64,000 nucleotides of DNA from Bimuria novae-zelandiae CBS 107.79 (taxonomy: Eukaryota; Ascomycota; Dothideomycetes; Pleosporales; Didymosphaeriaceae): contig ML976765.1 of the NCBI GenBank assembly GCA_010015655.1, positions 73,084-137,083 of the forward strand, written 5' to 3'. Positions 22,230 through 33,498 of the stretch are shown here, piece after piece. A program made the position numbers and the translations under genes. The notes under the pieces are model-generated. The model saw only the letters and a program-made list of their open reading frames with translations. It was not told the DNA's origin and searched no databases. Position 1 is the first letter of the stretch; each line of letters opens with the position of its first letter.

Positions 22230-22703
22230 TGTTACGACCACGAACCCCACAAGGATGAAGAAGCCAGACAATTACGCTAAGAGAGTAATTGTTGGCGAAG
22301 TAGCAGAGTTAACGGGACATAACGAGGCGCGGGGCAGCTTAGGTCAGTAGTCACGTGATAAAGTCCCGTATAAGCGAGAAGTCCCGCATAAAGTACGGGA
22401 CTACAGGAAGTCCCACGGACTACCTTAGAGAAAGACATCTTGGCGGGACTACAAGGAAGAAGTAGACTAGTATATAGTGTAATAGTTCTCTTATGTTGTT
22501 TCTCTTTTTATAGTTAACTTATATATCTTCTGTGCGAGTATGTTCTCCTATATAGACTAATAGTTATCTTACTTTATTATAAGATTAGATTATCTAGCCG
22601 CGCTAAGTGTCGCATTAACTTATACTACTAAATAATCTGTAAAGCACCACGATACCTTACCGCCCTAACTCGAACCAGACTAAGGTGTAAGAGCCTCATA
22701 ACA
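22230..22703. mobile_element. Solo LTR, family A (474 bp)
   Basis: Begins TGTTACGACCACGAACCCC and ends CATAACA. TTTTT flanks both sides (22225-22229 and 22704-22708), which fits a 5-bp duplication but is low-complexity. It aligns along its length with the solo LTR at 62101-62577. No internal region is present, so it is probably a recombined solo LTR. Confidence 0.82.
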
Positions 22704-22708
22704 TTTTT

Positions 22709-23040
22709 TATATATTAAAATATTTTATAAGTATCTTTTATTAGCGCGCTACTATAATAGCTTCTTATTTAGTTATTTTATTAACTACCCTTTTTATAGA
22801 TATTATATAGTAATTTTTAGCGTAAATAAAACCTTTACTAACGTTAAGTATATATTAATTATACTTATAACGCTTAGCGCGAGCGTGCTTAATAGCTTTT
22901 ATTTAGTAAAAAGCTTATTTTAAGCCTACTACGTTATAGGCTATTACTAAGCTACTTTTAAGTATTAAAATTACGTTTTTTACTTACTTACGTAGTAGTA
23001 ACTTTTTAAGTATATATATAATAGCTTTTTTTTTAAATTA
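22709..23040. other. AT-rich degraded sequence, unclassified
   Basis: Continues the AT-rich block on the other side of the solo LTR. The minus strand shows short open runs without recognisable motifs, possibly the distal part of the pogo relic at 23040-23430. Confidence 0.35.
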
Positions 23041-23430
23041 AATATACATATTATTTTTAGCGCACTTTAGCCTATCTTGCTAGGCAACAGACGGGGCTAT
23101 AGTATTTAAAAAGGCTAGGAGAGCTCTGTAAATAGCGGCGTGCCTATAGTGCCTAGTAGCTGGCGGAGTAGACGCCCGTGCGTAGGAGGAGAGAGGCCCT
23201 TAAGTACTAAAGGGACGCCGTCTTTCTCCTTATTAGACAAATCTATAGTAGGCGTTAAGGGCCTCTCTACGTTGTTATCCTATCCTTTGGCATACTCTGC
23301 CGCCCGGACAGCTTCTTAAGCTCTTAAAGGCACGATTACCTGCTTAGGGTAGAAGGGCGTTAGGCCTATTTTATGCTAGCCTCCTTTAACTATATAAGAC
23401 GTAAACGCCTACCCTCTAACTTATAAAAAA
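23040..23430 (-). pseudogene. pogo-like transposase C-terminal relic
   Basis: On the minus strand, a frame with few stops reads KIGLTPFYPK.VIVPLRA, then AAEYAKG, then RPLTPTIDLSN. This matches the layout of the pogo transposase C-terminus at 31715-32162 (CGLHPWSPEQVLAPLRA..EEA, then SPPSTPVILSS). It is a second, diverged copy of the same type of transposase. Its upstream part is cut by the chromovirus at 23738. Confidence 0.55.
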
Positions 23431-23737
23431 TTTATTAAAAAATTTAAGCGTTAGATTTTAGTAGCTCTTATTTAAGAAGCCTAATTAAGCGTCTAAGCGT
23501 AATACTACTTTAGAGACTAAAAATAGCCTACGCTAAAAAGATAGAGGAAATAAGTAGTATATAAAAGGAAGGTAAAAAGCTATATATAATTACGCTTAGC
23601 GTACTAAGTAAACTTTATAGTAAGGTAAGATTTATAGCTATTAATAAGAAGTAATTTTTAGGCACTATAAGTGCTTTTTATAATTATTTTATTAAAGTAT
23701 TTTATTTAGTTTATAGCTATAAAGTTATTAGCGTAGC

Positions 23738-23952
23738 TGTAATAGGCTAGATGCCTTGTTGTACTGTTCCTCGGTGAAACCCTCGGTGAAACCCTCAGTG
23801 CTCCTTTAGACTAAGTGGGGCCTTAGAAATCTCTTAAATCTTCTTAACAATAACAGCGCATATATAAGTTTGGCCTTACTTATAGATAGTTTACTCCTTA
23901 TTAAATATAATCTTATTACTAAGTATTAGCAACCTTTGCGTAGCCCCTTACA
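23738..23952 (+). repeat. G1 5' LTR (215 bp)
   Basis: Aligns end to end with 29169-29383. Differences are mostly G/A and C/T. A near-tandem GGTGAAACCCTC duplication lies near its start. Confidence 0.9.
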
Positions 23953-24299
23953 TTTTGTATTTAATTACCCTTAAGTAGCTAGTATAGCTGTCCCCTAGTG
24001 CTCTACTAACGGACTAATTGCAAGACCTGCTTCTAAGTAGTAAGTAGTGACGAACTAAGCTGTGCGGTCAATCCCTAGCCACCCTAACGGAACGACTTGT
24101 AAGACCTGCTTTCAAGTAGTGAGCACCACCACGACGAGCGACACTAGTGCAGGGACCTCTAACGGTTGAACGCCTGCCCGAGCACCACGACGACGAGCAA
24201 CGCCAGTGCAGGGACCTTTAACGGTTAAACGCCTGCCCGAGCACTACGACGAACGCAGTAAGATAGAGACTAGCACTTACTACGGAGCTTTAAACGCTT

Positions 24300-27200
24300 G
24301 ATAAGACAATAAAGGACAATCTTAGTAAATAATACTAACACTACTAAACTTAAGTATTAAAGCAATAATATAGCAGATAATAGTATAAATAGGCGAACTT
24401 ATAGCGCGAATAGTAAGAATCGAAAGTACTAATGTTTTAGCACCTACTGTGACTACTGCTAGTATAACACCCGCGATACCTGTAGTACCTATAACACCTG
24501 CGACACCTGCGGCAGCGTACGAACTAAAAGGACTTAAGGACCCTAAGGCATTTAATAGAACTCGAAGCTAGTATTTGCTATAGAAATACTAGATTAAAGC
24601 AAAGCTAAGGTCTAAGACTTAATAGTTCTATATAGACTAACTCGCGATTAACTACACTTTTAGTCGTATAATAGGTAATGCTAGAGCACGTATCTTCTCA
24701 TAGGTATCTATTCACGCCGTAACTAGCACGCTTAATTAGTTCTTTTAGTATCTTAATAGAGCGTTTAAGGACGCGCATATAGCTAAGACTATAAAAAGCA
24801 AGCTTTAAAACATGTGGCAGAAAATACACAACATACGCGACTTTATTTAGGACTTTAATAAGGAAGCTCTAATAGCTAGCCTATTTAACTATGCTATCCT
24901 AAAGAGCATGTTCCTATACGCTCTTAATTACGAGTTACGAACTACCCTCGCAGGCACCATCTTTCCTAAAAGCACTATAATTAAGGAGATATAATTACAC
25001 ATTGCTACTATATTAGATAATTTATGGCGGTTAAAGCTAAGTAGCAAGAAGAGAGACGCACTACTATAGAATACTACCTTAAGCAATATTTCTGCTAATC
25101 CTATAGACTAGGAACTAAGTAGAACATAGATGTAACAAGCGAAATGGGTCCCTTAGAAGGAGATTAATTAATAACGTAATAATAGATTATGTTTATAATG
25201 CGCAAAGAAAGGCCACTAAATTAAGTCTTATACTCTAAAAGCTACTTAGAATCCTAAGTGATAGCTAACTCGAGCCGCGAAAGCGAAAACTAAATTAAAG
25301 GTAAAAGATAACGACAACGCGATAGTAGTAGATAATAATAAGTCTAAAAAAGAGTAGCTCCTAGTCAAAGTCGCGATTAGGAGCCTTCACGAGTAAGCAA
25401 GAACACAAGGACAGAATAGGATAAGTTTAAAAAGAAACACATGCTAGCACCCCCGCTTACAGTATATATACTAGTTAATTAAACTAATTACACCTTAGCA
25501 CTAATTGACTCTAGATGCCTCTCTTACGCCCTTATAACCTGTTCCTTTATAAGACAAGCCAAACTCGAGCGTATAGCGATTCCACGAAAGCCTATTATAG
25601 GGGTAAACGATTAAGTTAGCTGGGTTAACGAAGTTGCAAAGTTTACATTTAATATAAATAGCTATACTAAGACTGGATTTGCGTATATCACGCTAAATAA
25701 TGCTAAAGAGGACATTATCCTAGGACGTCCGTGGATAAATCGGAACCAAGTTACTATTACTCCTGTAAAGAAGTTAATATACCTGCACGCTCTAGGTATT
25801 AGAATACGTAGTTAAGAAAGTAAGGCCTACCTACTAGAGATTTAAGAGGTTGGCGCTATAGAATTCTAGCGATTAATAAAAATGGCTTAAAGCAAAAACA
25901 AGAATCTAGGGGGAGCTATAAAGATATTCGCCGCCTTGCTAGCAGACATTAACAAGGCCTTAGCGCCTAAGCTAAAGATCGACGTCCTATCTCTAGTTCT
26001 TAAGCACTAAAGGAAGCATATAACGCTCTTTAATTTTAAGGAAGTAAGTAAATTGCCGCCGCATTAACCTAGAATTAACCACGCAATTTAGCTAGAAGAG
26101 AAGGAAGGGAAGAAGCCTAAAGCCCCTTAGGGACCTTTATATAACATGTTAAAGGGAGAGCTTCTAGTGCTACGGAAGGAACTTATATCTCTGCTTAATA
26201 AAGGTTTTATATAAGTAAGTAATTTACCTACTGCGTCGCCAATCCTATTTGCAAAGAAGCCAGGAGGTGGACTATAACTATGTGTTAACTATAGAGCACT
26301 AAACGCCTTAACGAAGAAGGACTAGTATCCCCTACTACTTATCTACGAGACTTTAAATAATATTATAAAAGCAAAGTAGTTTACGAAACTAGACGTTATT
26401 ATAGCCTTCTACAAGATCCGAATCTGAGAAGGGGACGAGTGGCTTATAGCTTTCTAAACACGTTTTAGATTATTTGAATAGCTTATTATACTATTTAGAC
26501 TAGCGAATGCCCCTAGCACATTCTAACGGTATATTAACTAGATACTCCGCGAATATTTAGACAATTTCTGCACAGCGTATCTTAATAATGTCCTTATCTA
26601 CATAAATGGTTCTCTCTAGAAACATCGCGAGCAAGTTAACAAAGTGCTTATATAGTTAAAAGAAGCTAGGTTATATCTTGATATTAAGAAGTGCAAGTTT
26701 AAGGTCAAGATTACAAAGTATCTTAGCTTTATTATTAAAGCTGGGAAGGGCACACGCATGGATCTAGAAAAGGTTAAAGCTATTAAGGATTAGAAGGCGC
26801 TAAAGACTATTAAGGGCGTACGAAGCTTTCTAGGCTTTGCTAATTTCTACTAACGATTTATCTAAAATTTTGGCCAAATTGCTGCTCCCCTTACAAGACT
26901 CACAGGCAACGTTACCTTCAGATAGACAGTAGAGGAATAGAAGGCCTTTGATATACTTAAGAAAGTCTTTATATCTAAACTAGTGTTGGCCTAGTTCTAA
27001 GCAGACCGCGATATAGTTATAGAATGCGACTTGTCTGGTTATGTTACTATTAGAGTACTATCTTAATACGATAAGAATAGAATCCTACGTCCTTACGCCT
27101 ACTTCTTAAGGAAGAACACGCTTACTAAATATAACTATAAAATCTATAATAAAGAACTACTAGTAGTTATTAGAGGACTTGAAGAATAGGATGCTGAACT

Positions 27201-29100
27201 TTAATTAGTAGAAAAGTTTAAGGTAGTTACTAACCACAAGAACTTAGAGTACTTTATGAAGCCACGAATGTTAAACGAGAGACAGGTTCGCTGGTCGCTT
27301 ATCCTAGGCAGATATAATATGGAGATCCTCTACATGCCAGGCAAGCAAAATATCCGAGCAGACGCATTATCCCGGCGAGAGCAGGATCTACCCGCAGACA
27401 CTAGCGATAACTAACTATAGAGGAGACTTGTATAAGTCTTAAAGCCTACTATATCGTACTATGAGGAATTAGACGACACTAATAAAGGGATAGGTATTAT
27501 AGTAATATCTGTAAAAGTTCGTGCTCTACCCGCCGCAATTTAAGGAAATACTTAAGAAGACACACGAGATTAAGATACTATTAAGAACCTCTAGGTCAAG
27601 TTAATTAAGAGAGACTTAGTTTATTAAGAAGCACGCTAAGCTATAGAAAGTAGATAATAGAAATTCCCTATTACACTCTAGATTAAATACTTAATTATAG
27701 AATGTAAAGTTAAGAACCAAGTGCTCTACTTCCGAGGACGAAAATGGGTACTAAACTACGAACCTCTACGAACGTCTATTATTAAGCAGATACACTGTTC
27801 TAGGGCTACTAGGCACCCTGGCAAAGAGATTATATACAAGATAATTGCAAGAGACTTCTTTTGGCCAGGAATGTCTAACGATATTCGACGATATATACGG
27901 AACTGCGATACATGCGGAAGAATAAAACCGTAGAGAGATGGTCTGCAAGGCTTTTTAAAACCCCTACTAGTGCCTAAACAAATCTAAAAGGAGATCTCGA
28001 TGGACTTTGTTAAGGGCTTGCCAGAGAGCAATAGTAATATAAACCTTATAGTTATTACTAACTGCCTAAGCAAAAACGTCGTGTTTATGCTGCTAGTAAA
28101 CCTAGAAATAGAGATAGTAGTGCAAGCGTTTATCACGTATATTATTGCCTACTATTAGATTCCTAATGTAATTACGTTAGATTAAGGCAGCTAATTTGTT
28201 AGCGTGTTCTAGACAAGACTCTGCGAGATTCTTTAGATTAAGCGGCAATTATCCACAGCATTCCATGCTTAAACTAATAGAGCAACAGAGCGCATGAACA
28301 GCACATGGGAGACATACATGAAAGCCTTTGTCAGCTGGGCTCAAAATGACCGGGCACCTCTCTGCCCGCTAGCATAAATTGTAATTAAAGGACGAGACGT
28401 AACAACGATAAGGATATCTCCTTTCTTCCTTTAGCATGGGTATAATATTAACCCACTACAGCTAGAGATACCTGCAGGCGCCAATCGCAGAAAGTACACT
28501 ACACATGAGAGGTCTAACCGCGAGAAAGCCGAGTCTATTATTACTAAACTACGCTACCTTATAGAACTTGCGCAAGCATCTATGGCACAGGAATAGTAAG
28601 AGCAGGAACGTCAAGCTAATAGGCATCGCCAAGAAGCGCCATACCTCCGCGTTAGCGACAAAGTATGGCTAAAATTAGACAAGCAGTTTGCTATAGGCTA
28701 AAAATTAAAGAAGCTAGACTAGAGGAGCGCGAAGTACATAGTTATTAAGGTAATAAACACGCATATAGTTTAACTAAATATACCTCTAGGCCCTTATAAT
28801 ATTTTCTATATTAACTAACTCTGACTAGCAGCATTAGACCCCTTACTAAGCTAAATAAAGGATAACGACTAGCTACTGCTAATTTAGGTAAATACTAATG
28901 GCGTAGATATGTGGGAAGTAAAAGATATATTAGCAAAAGTGTGCCGACGACGCGGACGGGGATAGAAGTAGTAGTATAAAGTAAAATAGAAAGGCTACTA
29001 CCTACTAACTATAGAGCTAGTTAAAAACCTTTAAAATACTAAAGCGAAGATTCGATAGGAGTAATTTATAGAGCTATATTAAGACCCTAATACATGACTT
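24300..29100 (+). pseudogene. G1 gag-pol relic with chromodomain
   Basis: Protease at about 25.46-25.85 kb is marked by DIILGRPW. RT at about 26.15-26.72 kb shows FAKKPGGGL.LCVNYRALN, TKLDVIIAFYKIRI and AYLNNVLIY (the YLDD-box position). RNase H follows at about 27.0-27.4 kb, with YMPGKQNIRADALSRR. The integrase zinc region at 27.78-27.93 kb has H..ATRHPGKE and CDTCGR; its core carries SMDFVKGLP, VITLD.GS.F and ATERMNS. The C-terminal chromodomain at about 28.9-29.06 kb reads WEVKDILAK..RRRGRG, then KGYY. Stop codons replace conserved Trp and Gln throughout. Confidence 0.88.
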
Positions 29101-29168
29101 CTTCCTACAGGGTTTTGGCGTGGATCTAATAACCTTTATCCAGACGCCATAAGAGAGGAGGGGGATAA

Positions 29169-29383
29169 TATAATAGGCTAGATGCCTTGTTGTACTATTC
29201 CTTAGTAAAACCTTTAGTAAAACCCTTAGTGCTCCTTTAGACTAAGTAGGGCCTTAGAAATCTTTTAAATCTTCTTGACAATAACAGCGCACATATAAGT
29301 TTGGCCTTACTTGTAGATAGTTTGCTCCTTATCGAATATAATCCTGTTACTAGGCATCGGCAACCTTTGCGCAGCCCCTTACA
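29169..29383 (+). repeat. G1 3' LTR (215 bp)
   Basis: Partner of 23738-23952, preceded by the polypurine tract. Confidence 0.9.
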
Positions 29384-29399
29384 CTTACTCTATAATTAC

Positions 29400-31470
29400 G
29401 GGTATCGCGTTGCTCTCTGGGCAAATATACAACGTATATTTTTCGTCTACCGCTATTGCTATATATACAAAGTACCTGGTAATTAATTTATTAAAGAGAC
29501 GACAAGCTCTACATCGTCGGCATAGAACCATGTAGAGTAGAGACGGCCAGGCCATAGGCACTTTCGCCCGGGCAAATAGTTAACTCTATTAGAGTTAGGG
29601 CAGCGTACTCTTACTAGCCTTATAAGCGCTAGCGTTAGCGTGCCGTAAGAGGTATCTAACGCCCTAGGAAACTTTAATTAATAGCGTTTTTAACTTGCTC
29701 TAGTTAGCTAGCTTGCTAAGAATAATTACTTATTACGCGAAGTAGAGACGCTGTCCTTTTAAAAGCTTTTACGCGCTGCTAACCTAGAGGCTAAGCTAGT
29801 TACTTTCTAAAGCTATATAACTATTACTGCCTTCCTGTTAAAGTTATACGCAAATTTATAGCCTTATATATAAACTAAGCTCGCTCGCGCCCTTAGCAAA
29901 ATCTATATTAGCTTTAATAGCTAGTCTATAAAAGGCGACAAGAGTGCGTTTTATAGGCTTGTCGCTTACTATATTAATAGTTATAGCAAGCTCTATAACC
30001 TGCCTTTCGCCCTCCCTTAACTTAGTAGTACGCATATAGGCGAGAAAGTCGCTATAGTTATTATTAAGACGCTATAGGCCTTTAGTATCGATAGTAGCTT
30101 AGTTAGGTACTTTATACTTAATAATGCGATAAATAATAATATAGCCCTTAAGGCGCTAGGCGCCTATTATAGCTTTGCCTTACAGGACCAACGCCTCCGC
30201 TGCTCACCTTACTCGCTTAACTTAGTAGGGCAAACTATAATATTTAGAACTAATAAAGACGCCTTTAATAACAACACCTTATAGTTTAGACTCGAGGAGA
30301 AATACCTACGCGAGTAGTAAGAAAAGGGCCCTATTAGAGTCCTTATAGACGTTATATACTTAATATTAACGCCTTAGCAACATAACCTTTTTAATAACTT
30401 TTAACGTTTAACACGCGAGGTAAGAGAGCCTCTATAGCTCTTTAAACCTATTAAGCCTATTATTACTCGCTAGAATAGCTACCTTAACTTTATAAAGAGA
30501 GCAGTCCTCCTCCACCGCGTAATTAATACTTTTATTAATTATAGGATAGAAAAGGTGCTATAGGATAAGTCCTTAGCTTGCGCGCACGGTAGGGCTCCTG
30601 TTAATAGAGTACCTATAAAAAGCCTTACTACTACTAATTAGGCTATAATTAGTTAGTATATCGAAGTCCTCCAGCCCTTAAAGGAGGCTACAAAGAGACT
30701 TAAAGGCCGTGGCGACTCTAGCCATTTTAGTGCAATCTACGAGGTATACCCTACTTTTAAGTACCTCCTTTCCTACTTTAAGCAGCTTATTAAGAGCTTT
30801 TAAGATATTAATTTTAATAAGCCTAACGCTCTAGAGGACTACTTAAAGATTAACGTAACTATAGCCTACTTAAAGCTCTTAAAGTATTATAAGCTCCTTA
30901 AAAAGACGCTTGTTTATTACGCCTCTACAGTCCTCTACCCTTACTACAAGTACTACTTTGTTAACGCATGGACTAGAGAGTACAAAGTTTAGCTTAATTA
31001 AGCTAATTAGCAATTCTAAGAGCTCTAGGCTATATATAAATTAAAGGACGCCCGCCCTATTATCTCTCCTACGCGCAAACAAGTAAAGCGCGTTAGTAAT
31101 ATTAATAACTACGCTAAGTTACACGTTAAGCCTCTAAGAGCTAAAACTTCTACTCTACTTATTAATAGTACTAATAAGTTTAATCGCTAGTGGCATAACG
31201 AACTTAGCGTCCCTAAGGATTACGCATACTATATAGATTCTATTAAGTATTAGGTATCTTTCCGCGATTAATATCCCTGCCTTTCTTAGTTTACTATTAA
31301 TCTCCTCTTAATCCTAGCGTCCTCTTGTTACTGTAAGAGAATGTTTTCTAAGGTTAGCGATATAATAGAGCTAAAACGTTAAAAAATAAGCCCTTAAATA
31401 CTCTCCACAATCACGTGCGTACGGAGTTGGCTAAGAGCTAGATACTCTCCACCCCAGGAGACCCCGGACG
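29400..31470 (+). pseudogene. hAT transposase of H1, RIP-degraded
   Basis: The N-terminus resembles a BED-type zinc finger (FVYRYCYIYKVPG). The body shows KIYISFNS.SIKGDKSAFY, SIDSSLVRYFILNNA and LQPLKEATKRLKGRGDS, then YYASTVLYPYYKYYF. The C-terminal dimerisation region reads LASSCYCKRMFSKVSDI.ELKR.KISP, corresponding to the hAT motif SSC.CER.FS. Numerous stop codons. It matches the orientation of the right terminus. Confidence 0.82.
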
Positions 31471-31689
31471 GCGAGCTCCCAGTAGAGCTCTCAGAGATTG
31501 AGATGCACGATATCTATCAGGTATCGCAGTGGGATGACCCTGTCTAGCTTATGCTGTATACATTTTATCTTAGCGCGATTTTTCGATTAATTAATTAATT
31601 AATTATTAATTAAAAAGCCTTAAAATTGACCATTAATTAATTAATTAGTAACTCAAGGTCCTCGACGATCAATCAAATCAATCTCAGCC

Positions 31690-31714
31690 CGAATTTTTGA
31701 TTGATTGATTGTTG
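31690..31714 (+). repeat. H1 right terminal inverted repeat
   Basis: Inverse complement starts CAGAGTTGCCAACAATCAAT, close to the H2 termini (CAGAGATGCCA..AATCAATCA). It interrupts the reading frame of the pogo transposase of P2. Confidence 0.75.
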
Positions 31715-32649
31715 GCAACTCTGATTGTAACTGCCGAGAGGTCCTGGGCGTCTGCCAGCCAAAGTCGCCTGGGTTTAGGGGATAGTAGTCGTCGTCTTTA
31801 ACCTTTGAGGCACTAAACAAGGCGACCCGGGCACTCTGCGAAGCCTTTTGGGCTGACGGAGAGCCTGCAACTTCAGCAAAGTAAGCCCGATTAGAGGGGG
31901 TTAAAGGCGAGCTTGCTGGCCCGAGGACTCCGTCCGACGATAGTATGACAGGTGTTGAGGGAGGAGAGACGTGCGGAGACTCCGATTGTGCCCCCTCATT
32001 ATCTGAAGCCTCTTCTGCAGCCCTTAGAGGTGCAAGTACTTGCTCAGGGCTCCATGGATGTAGGCCACAACGCCGCCAGCCGCTCCTCACAGTGTTTCTC
32101 TTGAACGCCTCCTCCCTGATTTGGTGGAGTATTGCAAAGAAATCTGCCCTATTTATGTCCACGGAGCCATCCCTCGCTGCCCAGTCAAGCGTCTTGCCAT
32201 GATAGTGCTTGAGCGGCTGAAAACAGCCTACATCTAGAGGCTGTAGGAGGTGTGTTGTATGCGGAGGGAGAGTAACAACTCGTATTTTGTGCTGCTTAGC
32301 GTACTTTAGAAATTCCTTTGTTTGGTGAGAGTTATGCTTATCGAGTAATAATAGTTGCTAGCGGCCCTTTGCCTTGCTCTCTGTTAGCTTATTAAAATGG
32401 TGGATCTAATTAATAGCTGTAAAGTTAGTAGAGTAGCTACTATTAGTTCTATTTATAAAGTAATTATTTAGTAAATTAACTACCTATTGCTCGAGTATTA
32501 AAGCCGCCTTAATAATTACTATAGGCTTAAGAACTTGGCTAGTGGCGGAGATATACTTAATAAGCAATACTAACTTTTAGTTATTTAAGTGCGGGATAAC
32601 TATCTCTCGTTAGTTTTTAGTATAAACGTAGTAGCTCTTCGCGACGCTA
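31715..32649 (-). pseudogene. P2 transposase, C-terminal half
   Basis: Reads on from the G2 target site. The damaged part (32649-32340) is followed by an almost undamaged frame: LLLDKHNSHQTKEFLKYA, VVTLPPHTTHLLQPLDVGCF, GWRRCGLHPWSPEQVLAPL. LLLDKHNSH and PPHTTHLLQPLDV are the second and third acidic-box surroundings of pogo/Fot1 DDE transposases. The frame then runs into the H1 terminus at 31714, so the visible ORF 32162-31653 is a fusion of the pogo tail with hAT end sequence. Confidence 0.85.
32645..32649. repeat. G2 left target-site duplication (CGCTA)
   Basis: CGCTA directly precedes the left LTR and is repeated at 39689-39693 after the right LTR. Confidence 0.9.
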
Positions 32650-33369
32650 TGTTAAGATCCCAAAGGGGTAGCTGGTCCCTAAGGGGCTAAGGTTAGTTCT
32701 CGGGCAGGAATACTATAGTAGGATAAGAGAGGGTTGTAGTGATAGCTTACGCTTGTCACTAGGGCGTTAGTATTAAAGGTGTGTATAGCATAATTAAATT
32801 AATAAGGTTGCTTATTTAGATCTAAACGATAGATTAATAAACAGGTTAAACACGAGTATGAAAGTTTATCCTCGCGTTCCTATATACTTAGGGAATTCTA
32901 CCCTCACATTAAAGGTTGCTATCACTAATAGTTCTGCTATCAATGATAGTTGTGCTATCACTGATGGTGTTGCTTGGCGTGATGGTAATCACGTAACCTC
33001 GGTAGTGCAGTCCCACCAATGGTTATTATCGTTTCGGAAATACCTGCTCGACCCACAGAGCCAGCCAGTCATCGTCAATCCTTCCTTTTCTTGTATTTTC
33101 TTGAACGCAAAAAACTTAAATCTTCTAAAAAATTTAAGGGGGGTACTTATAACTCTATAGAAGCCCTTTATCTACTTTTAGTATATTATTATCCAAAGTT
33201 CCTTGTGTGGTGGAGAGAAAAGCGAAAAAAAGGAGACCAGAACAGAAAATACGCGCAGTCTGATGAGAAATACGCCTTAAGTGGGTCGAGCAGGTATTTC
33301 CAGAATCACCGATACCCCGCGGCTGCCACCGTTGGTCCTCGACACTTGTAGGTCGCTCGGATCCTAACA
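32650..33369 (-). repeat. G2 3' LTR, interrupted by a MITE
   Basis: After removal of 33026-33314 it is 431 bp, exactly the length of the other LTR. Differences between the two LTRs are mostly G/A and C/T, with more mutated bases in the right copy. Confidence 0.92.
33026..33314. mobile_element. MITE, about 289 bp, inside G2 LTR
   Basis: Absent from the partner LTR, which reads directly CAATGGTTA then CCCCGC. Its ends are imperfect inverted repeats of about 30 bp sharing GGAAATACCTGCTCGACCCA. TA at the junctions fits a Tc1/mariner-type target. It has no coding capacity, so it is a non-autonomous element that arrived after G2. Confidence 0.88.
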
Positions 33370-33498
33370 TCACCTCCCCCCTTTCTAGATATCGTCCCGA
33401 TATCCCTGCGCCTTGCCGTGTGGCTGCATAAGCGGTCGTCCCATATAAGTATCGTCGTAGGTCCCGAATATTTCTGAAACCTGATTGCCTTCCTGACC

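Larger units (their letters stand above)
23738..29383 (+). mobile_element. Ty3/gypsy chromovirus-type LTR retrotransposon (element G1)
   Basis: 5646 bp with two 215-bp LTRs (23738-23952 and 29169-29383) that start TGTAATAGGC (TATAATAGGC on the right, a RIP change) and end CCCCTTACA. A polypurine tract (GAGAGGAGGGGG) precedes the right LTR. Internal order is gag, protease, RT, RNase H, integrase, chromodomain, which is the Ty3/gypsy order. The coding region is RIP-degraded. The flanking 5 bp (GTAGC left, CTTAC right) do not match, so no target duplication is visible. Confidence 0.9.
29384..31714 (+). mobile_element. hAT-family DNA transposon, right part (element H1)
   Basis: A hAT transposase relic on the plus strand runs from the chromovirus edge to about 31.45 kb. 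The element ends at 31714 in a terminus (GATTGATTGTTGGCAACTCTG) that matches the termini of hAT element H2 at 40673-44244. The left terminus was not found; it may be lost, or lie beyond the G1 insertion. The right 8 bp after the terminus are ATTGTAAC. Confidence 0.75.

Noticed and set aside
32858..33160. 100-codon plus-strand ORF
   Set aside because: It runs from the G2 LTR into the MITE and is explained by those two repeats.
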